A DNA stretch of 64,000 nt from Luteococcus peritonei (GTDB lineage: Bacteria > Actinomycetota > Actinomycetes > Propionibacteriales > Propionibacteriaceae), in assembly GCF_039526385.1 (NCBI RefSeq), contig NZ_BAAAIX010000034.1:62001-126000 (forward strand). Direction: 5' to 3'. A program made the translations under genes and the position numbers. Positions 20,640-28,436 of this stretch are shown piece after piece; positions within the stretch are counted from its first letter, which is position 1; each line of letters starts with the position of its first letter. The notes under the pieces are model-generated. The model ran no database searches. It worked only from the letters and a program-made list of their open reading frames with translations, and was not told where the DNA came from.

Positions 20640-22168
20640 TGCCCACCACCAGCCAGATCCTGGCCGCCCCCGCCGCCCAGCTGGGTGAGTGGATCGCCGC
20701 CGGTGAGACCACCTCGGTGGAGGTGACCACCGCCTTCCTGGACCAGATCGAGGCCGTCGACGGCCAGGTCCATGCCTTCCTGGCGCACGACCGCGAGGAC
20801 GCGCTGGCCCAGGCCCGCGCCGTCGACGAGCGGCTCGCCGCCGGTGAGCGCCCCGGCCCGCTGGCCGGCGTCCCGGTGGCCGTGAAGGACCTGCTCTGCT
20901 ACTCCCAGCTGCCCACCACGGCCGCCTCGAAGATCCTCGAGGGCTGGGTGCCGCCCTATGACGCCACCATCGTCACCCGGCTGCAGTCGGCCGGCCTGGT
21001 GGTGCTCGGCAAGACCAACCTGGACGAATTCGCGATGGGTTCCTCCGGCGAGAACTCCGCCTACGGCGCCACGGCCAACCCGTGGGCGCTGGACCGGATC
21101 CCCGGCGGCTCGGGCTCCGGCTCGGCCGCGGCGCTGGCCGCCTGGCAGGCCCCGCTGGCGATCGGCACCGACACCGGTGGCTCGATCCGCCAGCCCGCCG
21201 CGCTGACCGGCACGGTGGGCGTCAAGCCCACCTATGGCGGCACCTCGCGCTACGGCGTGATCGCGATGGCCTCCAGCCTGGACCAGCCCGGCCCCTGCGC
21301 CCGCAACGTGCTCGACACCGCCCTGCTGCACGAGGTGATCGCCGGGCACGACCCGATGGACTCCACCAGCATCGACGCCCCGGCCCCGGCCGTGGTCCAG
21401 GCCGCCCGCTCCGGTGATGTCACCGGCCTGCGGGTCGGCGTGGTGCGCGAACTGGGCGGCGAGGGCTATTCCGAGGCCGTCGAGCAGGCCTTCCGCGAGG
21501 CCGTCGCCGCACTGGACGAGGCCGGCGCCGAGGTGGTGGAGGTGAGCTGCCCCAACTTCGAGTACGCGCTGGGCGCCTACTACCTGATCATGCCCGCCGA
21601 GGTGAGTAGCAACCTGGCCCGCTACGACGCCATGCGCTACGGCCTGCGCACCGGCGACGACGGCAGCCGCTCCACCGAGGAGGTGATGCGCGCCTCGCGC
21701 GGCGCCGGCTTCGGCGACGAGGTGAAGCGCCGCATCATCATCGGCACCTACGCCCTGTCCAGCGGCTACTACGACGCCTACTACGGCTCGGCCCAGAAGG
21801 TCCGCACCCTGATCAGCCAGGACTTCGCGGCCGCCTTCGAGCAGTGCGACGTGCTGCTCAGCCCCACCGTGCCCACCACCGCGTGGAAGCTGGGGGAGCG
21901 GCTGGACGACCCGCTGGCCATGTACAAGGCGGACCTGTGCACCATCCCGTCGAACCTGGCCGGCAATGCCTCTGCCTCCTTCCCCTGGGGGCTGGACGAG
22001 GCCGGCCTGCCGGTGGGCGTGCAGGTGATGGCACCCCCGATGGCCGACGACCGGCTCTACCGCGTCGGAGCGGCGCTGGAGAAGGCCCGCGGCGGCGAGC
22101 TGATGGCCCAGGCGCCCGCGCTGGCCGGCAGCCTGAAGACCGAGCAGAAGGACGAGGTGGCCAAGTGA
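20639..22168 (+). CDS. gatA: Asp/Glu-tRNA amidotransferase subunit A
   Basis: The amidase subunit, releasing ammonia from glutamine for tRNA amidation. The 509-aa product carries the amidase signature: catalytic Lys83 (VAVKDLL), the Gly/Ser-rich GGSGSGSAAAL loop and the nucleophile-bearing GTDTGGSIRQPA segment, giving the Ser-cisSer-Lys triad. The start overlaps the gatC stop by 1 nt and the stop overlaps the gatB start by 4 nt (GTGA), so the three subunits are translationally coupled for equimolar assembly. Confidence 0.96.
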   Translation: MPTTSQILAAPAAQLGEWIAAGETTSVEVTTAFLDQIEAVDGQVHAFLAHDREDALAQARAVDERLAAGERPGPLAGVPVAVKDLLCYSQLPTTAASKILEGWVPPYDATIVTRLQSAGLVVLGKTNLDEFAMGSSGENSAYGATANPWALDRIPGGSGSGSAAALAAWQAPLAIGTDTGGSIRQPAALTGTVGVKPTYGGTSRYGVIAMASSLDQPGPCARNVLDTALLHEVIAGHDPMDSTSIDAPAPAVVQAARSGDVTGLRVGVVRELGGEGYSEAVEQAFREAVAALDEAGAEVVEVSCPNFEYALGAYYLIMPAEVSSNLARYDAMRYGLRTGDDGSRSTEEVMRASRGAGFGDEVKRRIIIGTYALSSGYYDAYYGSAQKVRTLISQDFAAAFEQCDVLLSPTVPTTAWKLGERLDDPLAMYKADLCTIPSNLAGNASASFPWGLDEAGLPVGVQVMAPPMADDRLYRVGAALEKARGGELMAQAPALAGSLKTEQKDEVAK

Positions 22169-23670
22169 GCGGATACTTCGACGGCGAGCTGATGGACTAC
22201 GACGAGGTCATCGAGCGCTTCGACCCGGTGCTCGGCCTGGAGGTCCACGTCGAGCTGAACACCGCCTCCAAGATGTGGTGCGGCTGCTCCACCGACTTCG
22301 GCGGGGAGCCCAACACCCGGGTCTGCCCGGTCTGCCTGGGCCTGCCCGGATCGCTCCCGGTGGTCAATGCCACCGCGGTGGAGTCGGCCATCCGGATCGG
22401 CCTGTCGCTCAACTGCCAGGTGGCCGAGTGGAGCCGCTTCAGCCGCAAGAACTACTTCTACCCGGACATGCCGAAGGACTACCAGATCAGCCAGTACGAC
22501 GAGCCGATCTGCTTCGACGGGCACGTCGACGTCGAGGTGGAGGGCCAGAACTTCCGCGTCGAGGTGGAGCGCGTCCACATGGAGGAGGACACCGGCAAGA
22601 GCCTGCACGTGGGTGGCTCCACCGGCCGGATCCAGGGCGCCGAGTACACCCTGATGGACTACAACCGTGCCGGCGTGCCGCTGATGGAGATCGTCACGAA
22701 GCCGATCACCGGGTGCGGCGAGTACGCCCCACAGGTGGGGCGCGCCTACATGGCCTACCTGCGCGACATGATGAAGGCGCTCGGCGTCTCCGAGGCCCGC
22801 ATGGAGCAGGGCAACATGCGCTGCGATGCGAATGTCTCGCTGATGCCCAAGGGCTCGACCACCTTCGGCACCCGCACCGAGACCAAGAACGTCAACTCGC
22901 TGCGCTCGGTGGAGGGTGCCCTGCGCTTCGAGATGACCCGCCAGGCCGCGATCCTGGCCGGGGGCGGCAGCATCAAGCAGGAGACCCGGATGTGGCAGGA
23001 GGACGGCGGCTACACCACGCCGGGCCGATCCAAGGAGGAGGCGGAGGACTACCGCTACTTCCCCGAGCCCGACCTGGTGCCGGTGGCCCCCTCGCGTGAG
23101 TGGGTGGAGCAGCTGCGTGCCACCCTGCCCGAGCCGCCCGCCGAGAAGCGCAAGCGCCTGGTGGCCGAGTGGGGCTTCAGCGAGCGCGAGATGGGCGATG
23201 CCGAGGCCGTCGGTGCCGTGGCCCTGATCGAGCAGACGGTGGCCGCCGGAGCCGGCCCGCAGAGCGCCCGCAAGTGGTGGCTGGGCGAGCTGGCCCGTCG
23301 CGCCAACGAGGCCGGTGTGGAGCTGGATGCCGTGGGCATGAGCCCCGCCCAGGTGGCGGAGCTGCAGCAGCTGGTGGAGGCCGGCACCATCAACGACAAG
23401 CTGGCCCGCCAGGTGATCGACGGCGTGCTGGCCGGCGAGGGTGAGCCGGCCGCCATCGTCGAGGCCCGCGGCCTGGCCGTGGTCAGCGACGAGGGCGCCC
23501 TGTCCGAGGCGGTCGACGCCGCGATCGCCGCGAATCCCGATGTCGCCGAGAAGGTGCGCTCCGGCAAGGTGCAGGCCGCCGGTGCGCTGATCGGCCAGGT
23601 GATGAAGGCCATGAAGGGCCAGGCCGACGCCGCGCGGGTGCGCGAGCTGGTGCTGGAGAAGCTCTCCTGA
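22165..23670 (+). CDS. gatB: Asp/Glu-tRNA amidotransferase subunit B
   Basis: The kinase and tRNA-binding subunit, activating Glu/Asp on the mischarged tRNA. The 501-aa product has the cradle domain with LGLEVHVELNT near the start, a zinc site formed by WCGC and CPVC, the RKNYFYPDMPKDYQISQYD block, and the YqeY-like helical tail domain (about 360-501) that contacts tRNA. The GTG start overlaps the gatA stop by 4 nt. A strong terminator lies 15 nt after the stop. Confidence 0.96.
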   Translation: MSGYFDGELMDYDEVIERFDPVLGLEVHVELNTASKMWCGCSTDFGGEPNTRVCPVCLGLPGSLPVVNATAVESAIRIGLSLNCQVAEWSRFSRKNYFYPDMPKDYQISQYDEPICFDGHVDVEVEGQNFRVEVERVHMEEDTGKSLHVGGSTGRIQGAEYTLMDYNRAGVPLMEIVTKPITGCGEYAPQVGRAYMAYLRDMMKALGVSEARMEQGNMRCDANVSLMPKGSTTFGTRTETKNVNSLRSVEGALRFEMTRQAAILAGGGSIKQETRMWQEDGGYTTPGRSKEEAEDYRYFPEPDLVPVAPSREWVEQLRATLPEPPAEKRKRLVAEWGFSEREMGDAEAVGAVALIEQTVAAGAGPQSARKWWLGELARRANEAGVELDAVGMSPAQVAELQQLVEAGTINDKLARQVIDGVLAGEGEPAAIVEARGLAVVSDEGALSEAVDAAIAANPDVAEKVRSGKVQAAGALIGQVMKAMKGQADAARVRELVLEKLS

Positions 23671-23685
23671 GCTGGACCGCATGAC

Positions 23686-23713
23686 GGGGCGGTGGGCTGG
23701 TGCCCACCGCCCC
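23686..23713 (+). terminator. Terminator hairpin after gatB
   Basis: A perfect 12-bp stem (GGGGCGGTGGGC / GCCCACCGCCCC) with a TGGT loop. Confidence 0.75.
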
Positions 23714-23866
23714 GCTGTCGTCCCTGCCGCCGACCACCAGTGACCGGTCGTCGGCGCTGACCGTCCGGCCCCGGGCCCGGTTCGAGCCCGGGGGAGCGGA
23801 GGTGGTTGGATGTGCGTGGCCCTCGCGGGCCAAGAGTTCTCCAACCTCTGCAAAAGGAACCTCCAC

Positions 23867-25225
23867 GTGAGCACCACCACCCTCGACGCCGGGCTGCGGC
23901 CCGAGGACGAGAAACTTCCCGTCGCCACCGCCTTCCTGTACGGCTTCCAGCACATCCTGAGCATGTACGGCGGCGTCATCGCCATCCCGCTGATCATCGG
24001 CACCGCGGCCAAGCTGCCCCCCGCCGAGGTGGGCATGCTGGTGGCCTCCGCCCTGTTCGTCTCGGGCCTGGCCACCCTGCTGCAGTCGCTGGGCCTGCCC
24101 GGCCTGGGCTCCAAGCTGCCGCTGGTCAACGGCACCACCTTCGGCGCCGTCTCCACCATGCTGGCGATCATCGCCTCCGGCGGCGGGCTGCCGGTGATCT
24201 ACGGCTCGGTGATCGTGGCCGGCGTGATCGGCTTCCTGCTGGCCCCGCTCTTCAGCCGGATCCAGCGCTTCTTCCCGCCGGTGGTCACCGGAACCATCAT
24301 CACCGCCATGGGCATCTCGCTGCTGCCGGTGGCGGCCGGCTGGATCACCAACCAGGACCCGGGCGGCGCCTCGCTCACCAACCTGCTGCTGGCCGGCTTC
24401 ACGCTGGCCGTGGTGCTGGTCTGCACACGGATCCGCCAGCTGGCCCGCGTCGCCATCCTGGTGGGCATCGTGGTGGGCACCGTCGTCGCCGCCCTCTTCA
24501 GCCAGGCCGACTTCAGCCAGGTGGGCCAGGGCTCGGTCTTCGCCTTCCCCAGGCCCTTCCACTTCGGCGCGCCACGCTTCGAGCTGGGCGCCATCATCTC
24601 CATGACCATCGTGATCGTCGTGACCCTGATGGAGATCATGGCCGACCTGTTCGCCGTCGCGAAGGTGGTCGGCACCCGCGTCGACGAGAAGCGGATCGCC
24701 AACGGCCTGCGTGCCGACATGCTGGCCACCATCCTGGCGCCGCTGTTCAACTCCTTCCCGCCCACCGCCTTCGCGCAGAACGTCGGTCTGGTGGCCGTCA
24801 CCAAGGTGAAGTCGCGCTACACCGTGGCGGCGGGCGCCGTGCTGCTCCTGCTGCTGGGCATGTTCCCGCTGCTGGGTCGCGTGGTGGCCTGCGTCCCCTC
24901 GGCCGTGCTGGGTGGTGCGGGTGTGGTGCTCTTCGGCTCGGTGGCCGCCGCCGGCGTGCAGACCCTGCAGCAGGCCGACTTCGAGCGGGGCAACAACATC
25001 TTCGTGGTGGCCACCTCGCTGGCCCTGGTGATGTTTCCGATCGCGGTGCCCGCCTTCTACGCGCAACTGCCCACCTGGCTGGGCATGATCCTGGGCTCGG
25101 GCATCTCCGCGGCCGCGCTCAGCGCCGTCGTGCTCAACCTGTTGCTCAACGGTCGCCACGCCACGCGCGGTGCCCTGGGCGACGAGATGGAGGCCGTGCC
25201 GGCACCGGAGCCCTTCGAGGGCTGA
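23867..25225 (+). CDS. NCS2-family nucleobase permease (xanthine/urate/uracil type)
   Basis: A 452-aa inner-membrane transporter with about 12-14 hydrophobic segments. The NCS2 features are visible: QHxLSMYGG in the first helix, the GSKLPLVNGTTFG loop, and the signature PPTAFAQNVGLVAVTKVKSR in the late helices, which is closer to xanthine/urate permeases than to uracil ones. The GTG at 23867 is chosen because AAAGGA lies about 9 nt upstream; an ATG 19 codons earlier would add an unlikely Cys-rich leader. The 196-nt gap upstream holds the gatB terminator and a GC-rich leader hairpin (23769-23793). A terminator follows. Confidence 0.88.
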   Translation: MSTTTLDAGLRPEDEKLPVATAFLYGFQHILSMYGGVIAIPLIIGTAAKLPPAEVGMLVASALFVSGLATLLQSLGLPGLGSKLPLVNGTTFGAVSTMLAIIASGGGLPVIYGSVIVAGVIGFLLAPLFSRIQRFFPPVVTGTIITAMGISLLPVAAGWITNQDPGGASLTNLLLAGFTLAVVLVCTRIRQLARVAILVGIVVGTVVAALFSQADFSQVGQGSVFAFPRPFHFGAPRFELGAIISMTIVIVVTLMEIMADLFAVAKVVGTRVDEKRIANGLRADMLATILAPLFNSFPPTAFAQNVGLVAVTKVKSRYTVAAGAVLLLLLGMFPLLGRVVACVPSAVLGGAGVVLFGSVAAAGVQTLQQADFERGNNIFVVATSLALVMFPIAVPAFYAQLPTWLGMILGSGISAAALSAVVLNLLLNGRHATRGALGDEMEAVPAPEPFEG

Positions 25226-25236
25226 GGCAGACGTGG

Positions 25237-25268
25237 AAGGGCCCGTGCGCAGCAGCGCACGGGCCCTT
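25237..25268 (+). terminator. Terminator hairpin after the nucleobase permease gene
   Basis: A perfect 14-bp stem (AAGGGCCCGTGCGC / GCGCACGGGCCCTT) with an AGCA loop, 11 nt past the stop. It probably serves the convergent regulator gene as well. Confidence 0.75.
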
Positions 25269-25278
25269 CGCCGTCCCC

Positions 25279-25746
25279 TCAGCCGCAGCGGGGCAGCAGG
25301 TGACGGTAGGCGTGGCGGATGTGGTGCTCCACCAGGTCGGCGGCGGCCTGTTCGTCGCCGGCCAGCACCGCCTCGAGCACCGCACCGTGCTGCTCCGCCA
25401 GCCCCTGCTCGAAGTCGGTCCAGTCTCCCAGCGCCTGCTCGGCGCGCTGGATGGGGGAATGCACCGCCCGTCGGATCGCCACGGCCAGGTCACTGAGCAG
25501 GATGTTGTCCCCGGCGCGGGCGATGGCCATGTGGAAGTAGGTGTCGAGCCGGTTGGACTGCCCCGGGGCGACGGCCTGCTCCATCGAGGCCTGCAGGGCC
25601 CGTGCCTGTTCCAACGACTCGAGGTGGCGGTGCCGCACCGCCGAGGCGGCGGCCGCCCGTTCCAGGGCCATCTCGAAGCCGCCGCTGGGGGAAGGCTTGC
25701 GCTCGGCAGGCACCGGCCACCTCGTCTCTGGTCGGGAGCCGTTCAC
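25279..25746 (-). CDS. FCD-domain protein: LldR/FadR-type regulator lacking its HTH (probable remnant)
   Basis: The 155-aa frame contains the FCD ligand-binding domain of GntR/FadR regulators: the helix ending RALQASMEQAV, the metal/ligand motif DTYFHMAIARAGDNILL, and the late EQHGAVLEAVLAGDEQAAADLVEHHI helices. The N-terminal winged-helix domain (about 70 aa) is absent. Upstream sequence in all minus-strand frames shows no HTH and is occupied by the lldP promoter. No ribosome-binding site precedes GTG 25746 or the internal ATG 25671. It is therefore either a pseudogene remnant of the local lactate regulator or a free ligand-binding module. Domain identification good; expression doubtful. Confidence 0.7.
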   Translation of the reverse strand: MNGSRPETRWPVPAERKPSPSGGFEMALERAAAASAVRHRHLESLEQARALQASMEQAVAPGQSNRLDTYFHMAIARAGDNILLSDLAVAIRRAVHSPIQRAEQALGDWTDFEQGLAEQHGAVLEAVLAGDEQAAADLVEHHIRHAYRHLLPRCG

Positions 25747-25759
25747 TTGGTCGGACCAA
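25747..25759. promoter_or_regulatory. FadR/LldR-type operator O1
   Basis: TTGGTCGGACCAA is a palindrome that fits the FadR-subfamily consensus TNGTNNNACNA exactly. It abuts the GTG of the FCD frame. Confidence 0.6.
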
Positions 25760-25795
25760 AGTTGACGAACTGCATCGAAAAGTTTCCCACGGTCC

Positions 25796-25824
25796 TTGAC
25801 CCGAGTGTGGTCCGTCCTTAGGGT
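25796..25824 (+). promoter_or_regulatory. lldP promoter
   Basis: TTGACC (25796-25801), a 17-nt spacer, then TAGGGT (25819-25824). This is the best sigma70-type promoter in the window. The predicted start near 25831 falls inside operator O2, about 74 nt before the lldP ATG. Confidence 0.7.
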
Positions 25825-25827
25825 GCC

Positions 25828-25842
25828 ATTGGAAGGACCAAT
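25828..25842. promoter_or_regulatory. FadR/LldR-type operator O2 over the lldP transcription start
   Basis: ATTGG-AAGGA-CCAAT is a perfect 5-bp dyad similar to O1. Its centre is 82 bp from that of O1, and its position over the predicted start suggests repression. Confidence 0.55.
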
Positions 25843-25904
25843 GGCGACGACGTGGTCGCCGCGGCTTTCTCCTCCAGCACCAGACCCCGGACAACGGAGT
25901 TCAG

Positions 25905-27593
25905 ATGATCCTTCTTGACGTCTTCACCCCCGACAGCAACCCACTGGGGCGGCAGTGGCTGTCGGCCCTGGCAGCCATGCTGCCGATCCTCACCATGCTC
26001 ATCACCCTGGGTGCGCTGCGCTGGAAGGCCCACCATGCCGGCATGCTCAGCTGGGCCGTCGCCCTGCTGGTGGCCGTCACCGCCTTCGGCATGCCCATCC
26101 CGCTCGCTCTGGCCAGCAGCGTGCAGGGCTTCGTCTACGGCCTGTTCCCGATCGTGTGGATCCTGCTGGCCGCCATCTGGATGTACCAGGTGACGGTGAT
26201 CAGCGGTCGCTTCGACGACCTGCGCCGCACCTTCTTCCTGATCAGCGACGACCCTCGCGTGCTGGGCATCCTGATCGCCTTCTGCTTCGGCGGCCTGCTG
26301 GAGGCACTGGCCGGCTTCGGTGCCCCGGTCGCCATCGCCGCCGCCATGCTGATCGCGGTGGGCTTCGGCAAGCTGCGCGCCGCCGTCACCGCGCTGGTGG
26401 CCAACACCGTCCCGGTGGCCTTCGGCGCGGTCGGCCTGCCGGTGCTGATGGCCGCCCGCACCTCCAACCTGGACGTCTCGGTGGTGGCCAATGTCACGGC
26501 TCGGATCTGCGCCCTGCTCTGCCTGGTGGTGCCCTTCCTGCTGCTGGGCATCATGGACGGCCGCAAGGGCATCAAGGAGTGCTGGCCCTTCGGCCTGTTC
26601 GTGGGCGTCGTCTTCGGCCTCACCAAGTGGATCGTGGCCGGCACCGCCGTCTACAACCTCACCGAGGTCTTCGCGGCCGTGGTGAGCGTGGCGCTGGCCA
26701 TGGTCTTCCTCAAGTTCTGGCAGCCCAAGGGCGGCCAGGAGGCGGCCCAGCGGGTGGGGATCCCGATGGATCCCAGCGTGGAGACCGAGCCGGCCATCGC
26801 GCAGCAGACCGACACCGCCGGGCTCGACGGGCGCCGCATCCTGATGGCGCTGGTGCCCTACCTGCTGGTGATCGCGGTCTTCGCCGTGGCCGCGCTGCCC
26901 GCGGTCAAGAAGCTGCTGGCCGCCGGCGACGTGAAGTTGGCCTGGCCGCTGCTGCAGGGCCTGACCACCGCCTCCGGCACCCCGGCCGCGCACCGCACCT
27001 ACACCCTGGCGCTGTTCAGCCAGCCCGGCTTCCTGCTGGCCCTGGTGGCGCTGCTGGTCGGGCTGGTCTACCGGGTGCCGATCGGCGAGGTCTTCGCCGA
27101 GCTGTGGCGCAATGCCCAGAAGATGAAGCTCTCCGCGCTGACCATCGGCATGGTGGTGGCCCTGGCCTACGTGATGGGCGATTCCGGCCAGACCCTGGCC
27201 CTGGGCCTCTTCTTGGCCGGTGCCGGCGCCGTCTACCCCTTCGTCGCCCCCGTGCTGGGCTGGATCGGCACCTATGTCACCGGCTCCGACACCTCGGCCA
27301 ACATCCTGTTCAGCAACCTGCAGTCCGGCGTCGGTCAGCAGATCGGCGTGGGCTCGCACCTGGGCGTCGAGCCGATGCGCGGGCTGCTGGTGGGCTCTGG
27401 TGCCTCCGGTGGCGTGGTGGGCAAGATGATCTCGCCGCAGTCGCTGACCATCGCCGCCACCGCCATCGGCCTGGCGGGCGGGGAGTCGGTGATCCTGCGC
27501 AAGGTCTTCACCTACTCCATCGTGCTGCTGGCGCTGATGTGCCTGATCGTGGGCCTGATGTCCACCCCCGTGCTGTCCTGGATCCTGCCGTGA
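25905..27593 (+). CDS. lldP: L-lactate permease (LctP family)
   Basis: A proton-coupled lactate importer in the cytoplasmic membrane. The 562-aa length is typical of LldP. There are about 12-14 hydrophobic segments and the conserved LEALAGFGAPVAIAAAML block near residues 127-147. A late GSDTSANILFSNLQ block and the GKMISPQSLTIAATA segment are also characteristic. A GGAG ribosome-binding site lies 5 nt before the ATG. It is the first gene of lldP-lutABC, behind a clear promoter with two FadR/LldR-type operators. Confidence 0.95.
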   Translation: MILLDVFTPDSNPLGRQWLSALAAMLPILTMLITLGALRWKAHHAGMLSWAVALLVAVTAFGMPIPLALASSVQGFVYGLFPIVWILLAAIWMYQVTVISGRFDDLRRTFFLISDDPRVLGILIAFCFGGLLEALAGFGAPVAIAAAMLIAVGFGKLRAAVTALVANTVPVAFGAVGLPVLMAARTSNLDVSVVANVTARICALLCLVVPFLLLGIMDGRKGIKECWPFGLFVGVVFGLTKWIVAGTAVYNLTEVFAAVVSVALAMVFLKFWQPKGGQEAAQRVGIPMDPSVETEPAIAQQTDTAGLDGRRILMALVPYLLVIAVFAVAALPAVKKLLAAGDVKLAWPLLQGLTTASGTPAAHRTYTLALFSQPGFLLALVALLVGLVYRVPIGEVFAELWRNAQKMKLSALTIGMVVALAYVMGDSGQTLALGLFLAGAGAVYPFVAPVLGWIGTYVTGSDTSANILFSNLQSGVGQQIGVGSHLGVEPMRGLLVGSGASGGVVGKMISPQSLTIAATAIGLAGGESVILRKVFTYSIVLLALMCLIVGLMSTPVLSWILP

Positions 27594-27642
27594 TCCCCAC
27601 CTGCCGCACCAGAGCGACCCAACCACCCATCGGAGGAAGAAG

Positions 27643-28434
27643 ATGACCATCATCGACACCTCGGCGCAGCCAGCTGCGACGGGCCTGCCGGGACAGGGCA
27701 AGACCGTCGCCCTGTTCATCACCTGCATCAACGACGTCATGTTCCCGGACACCGGCCGCGCGACCGTGAAGCTGCTGGAGCGGCTCGGCTGCCGCGTCGA
27801 GTTCCCGCGCGAGCAGACCTGCTGCGGCCAGATCACCACCAACACCGGTTACTTCGACGAGTCGGTGGGCATGGTGCGGGCCTACAACCGGGCCTTCGGC
27901 GACTACGACTACGTGGTCTCGCCCTCGGGCTCGTGCACCGCGGCGGTGCGCCACCAGCACACCATGCTGGCCCGCCATGCCGGGGACAAGGGTCTGGAGC
28001 GCCAGGCCGAGCACACCAGCCAGACCGTCTTCGACATCCCCGAATTCCTGGTGGACGTGCTGGGGGTCACCGACGTGGGTGCCTACTTCCCGCACACCGT
28101 CACCTACCACCCGTCCTGCCACGGCAAGCGGCTGCTGGGCCTGGGCGACAAACCCTACGAGCTGCTGCGCCAGGTGCGCGGCATGACCCTGGTGGACCTT
28201 CCGGATGCCGACCAGTGCTGTGGCTTCGGTGGCACCTTCAGCATCAAGAACTCCGACGTCAGTGCCGCGATGGCCGCCGACAAGGCGCGCCACGTGCGCG
28301 AGACCGGCGCCGAGTTCGTCGTCGCGGGGGACAACTCCTGCCTGCTGAACATCGGCGGTGTGCTGAGCCGCCAGAACTCCGGGGTCCGGCCGATCCACCT
28401 GGCCGAGATCCTGGCCAACACCGAGGAGGACTGA
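27643..28434 (+). CDS. lutA: Lactate utilization protein A (Fe-S oxidoreductase)
   Basis: A subunit of the LutABC L-lactate oxidation complex. The 263-aa product has two cysteine-rich CCG motifs, at Cys60-Cys61 (QTCCGQ) and Cys192-Cys193 (DQCCGFGG), which bind an iron-sulfur centre as in heterodisulfide reductase subunit B. A GGAGGAAG ribosome-binding site precedes the ATG. It lies about 50 nt after lldP and 2 nt before lutB. Context and length leave little doubt. Confidence 0.94.
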   Translation: MTIIDTSAQPAATGLPGQGKTVALFITCINDVMFPDTGRATVKLLERLGCRVEFPREQTCCGQITTNTGYFDESVGMVRAYNRAFGDYDYVVSPSGSCTAAVRHQHTMLARHAGDKGLERQAEHTSQTVFDIPEFLVDVLGVTDVGAYFPHTVTYHPSCHGKRLLGLGDKPYELLRQVRGMTLVDLPDADQCCGFGGTFSIKNSDVSAAMAADKARHVRETGAEFVVAGDNSCLLNIGGVLSRQNSGVRPIHLAEILANTEED

Positions 28435-28436
28435 CC

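Noticed and set aside
23771..23793. tRNA T-arm-like string (GGTTCGAGCCC) that might mark a tRNA gene or attachment site
   Set aside because: No D-arm, anticodon arm or acceptor stem can be built around it, and there is no integrase nearby.
25490..25894. Frame upstream of the FCD gene as the missing HTH domain
   Set aside because: Translation gives Arg/Pro/Trp-rich sequence with no helix-turn-helix pattern, and the DNA there is the lldP promoter and operators.
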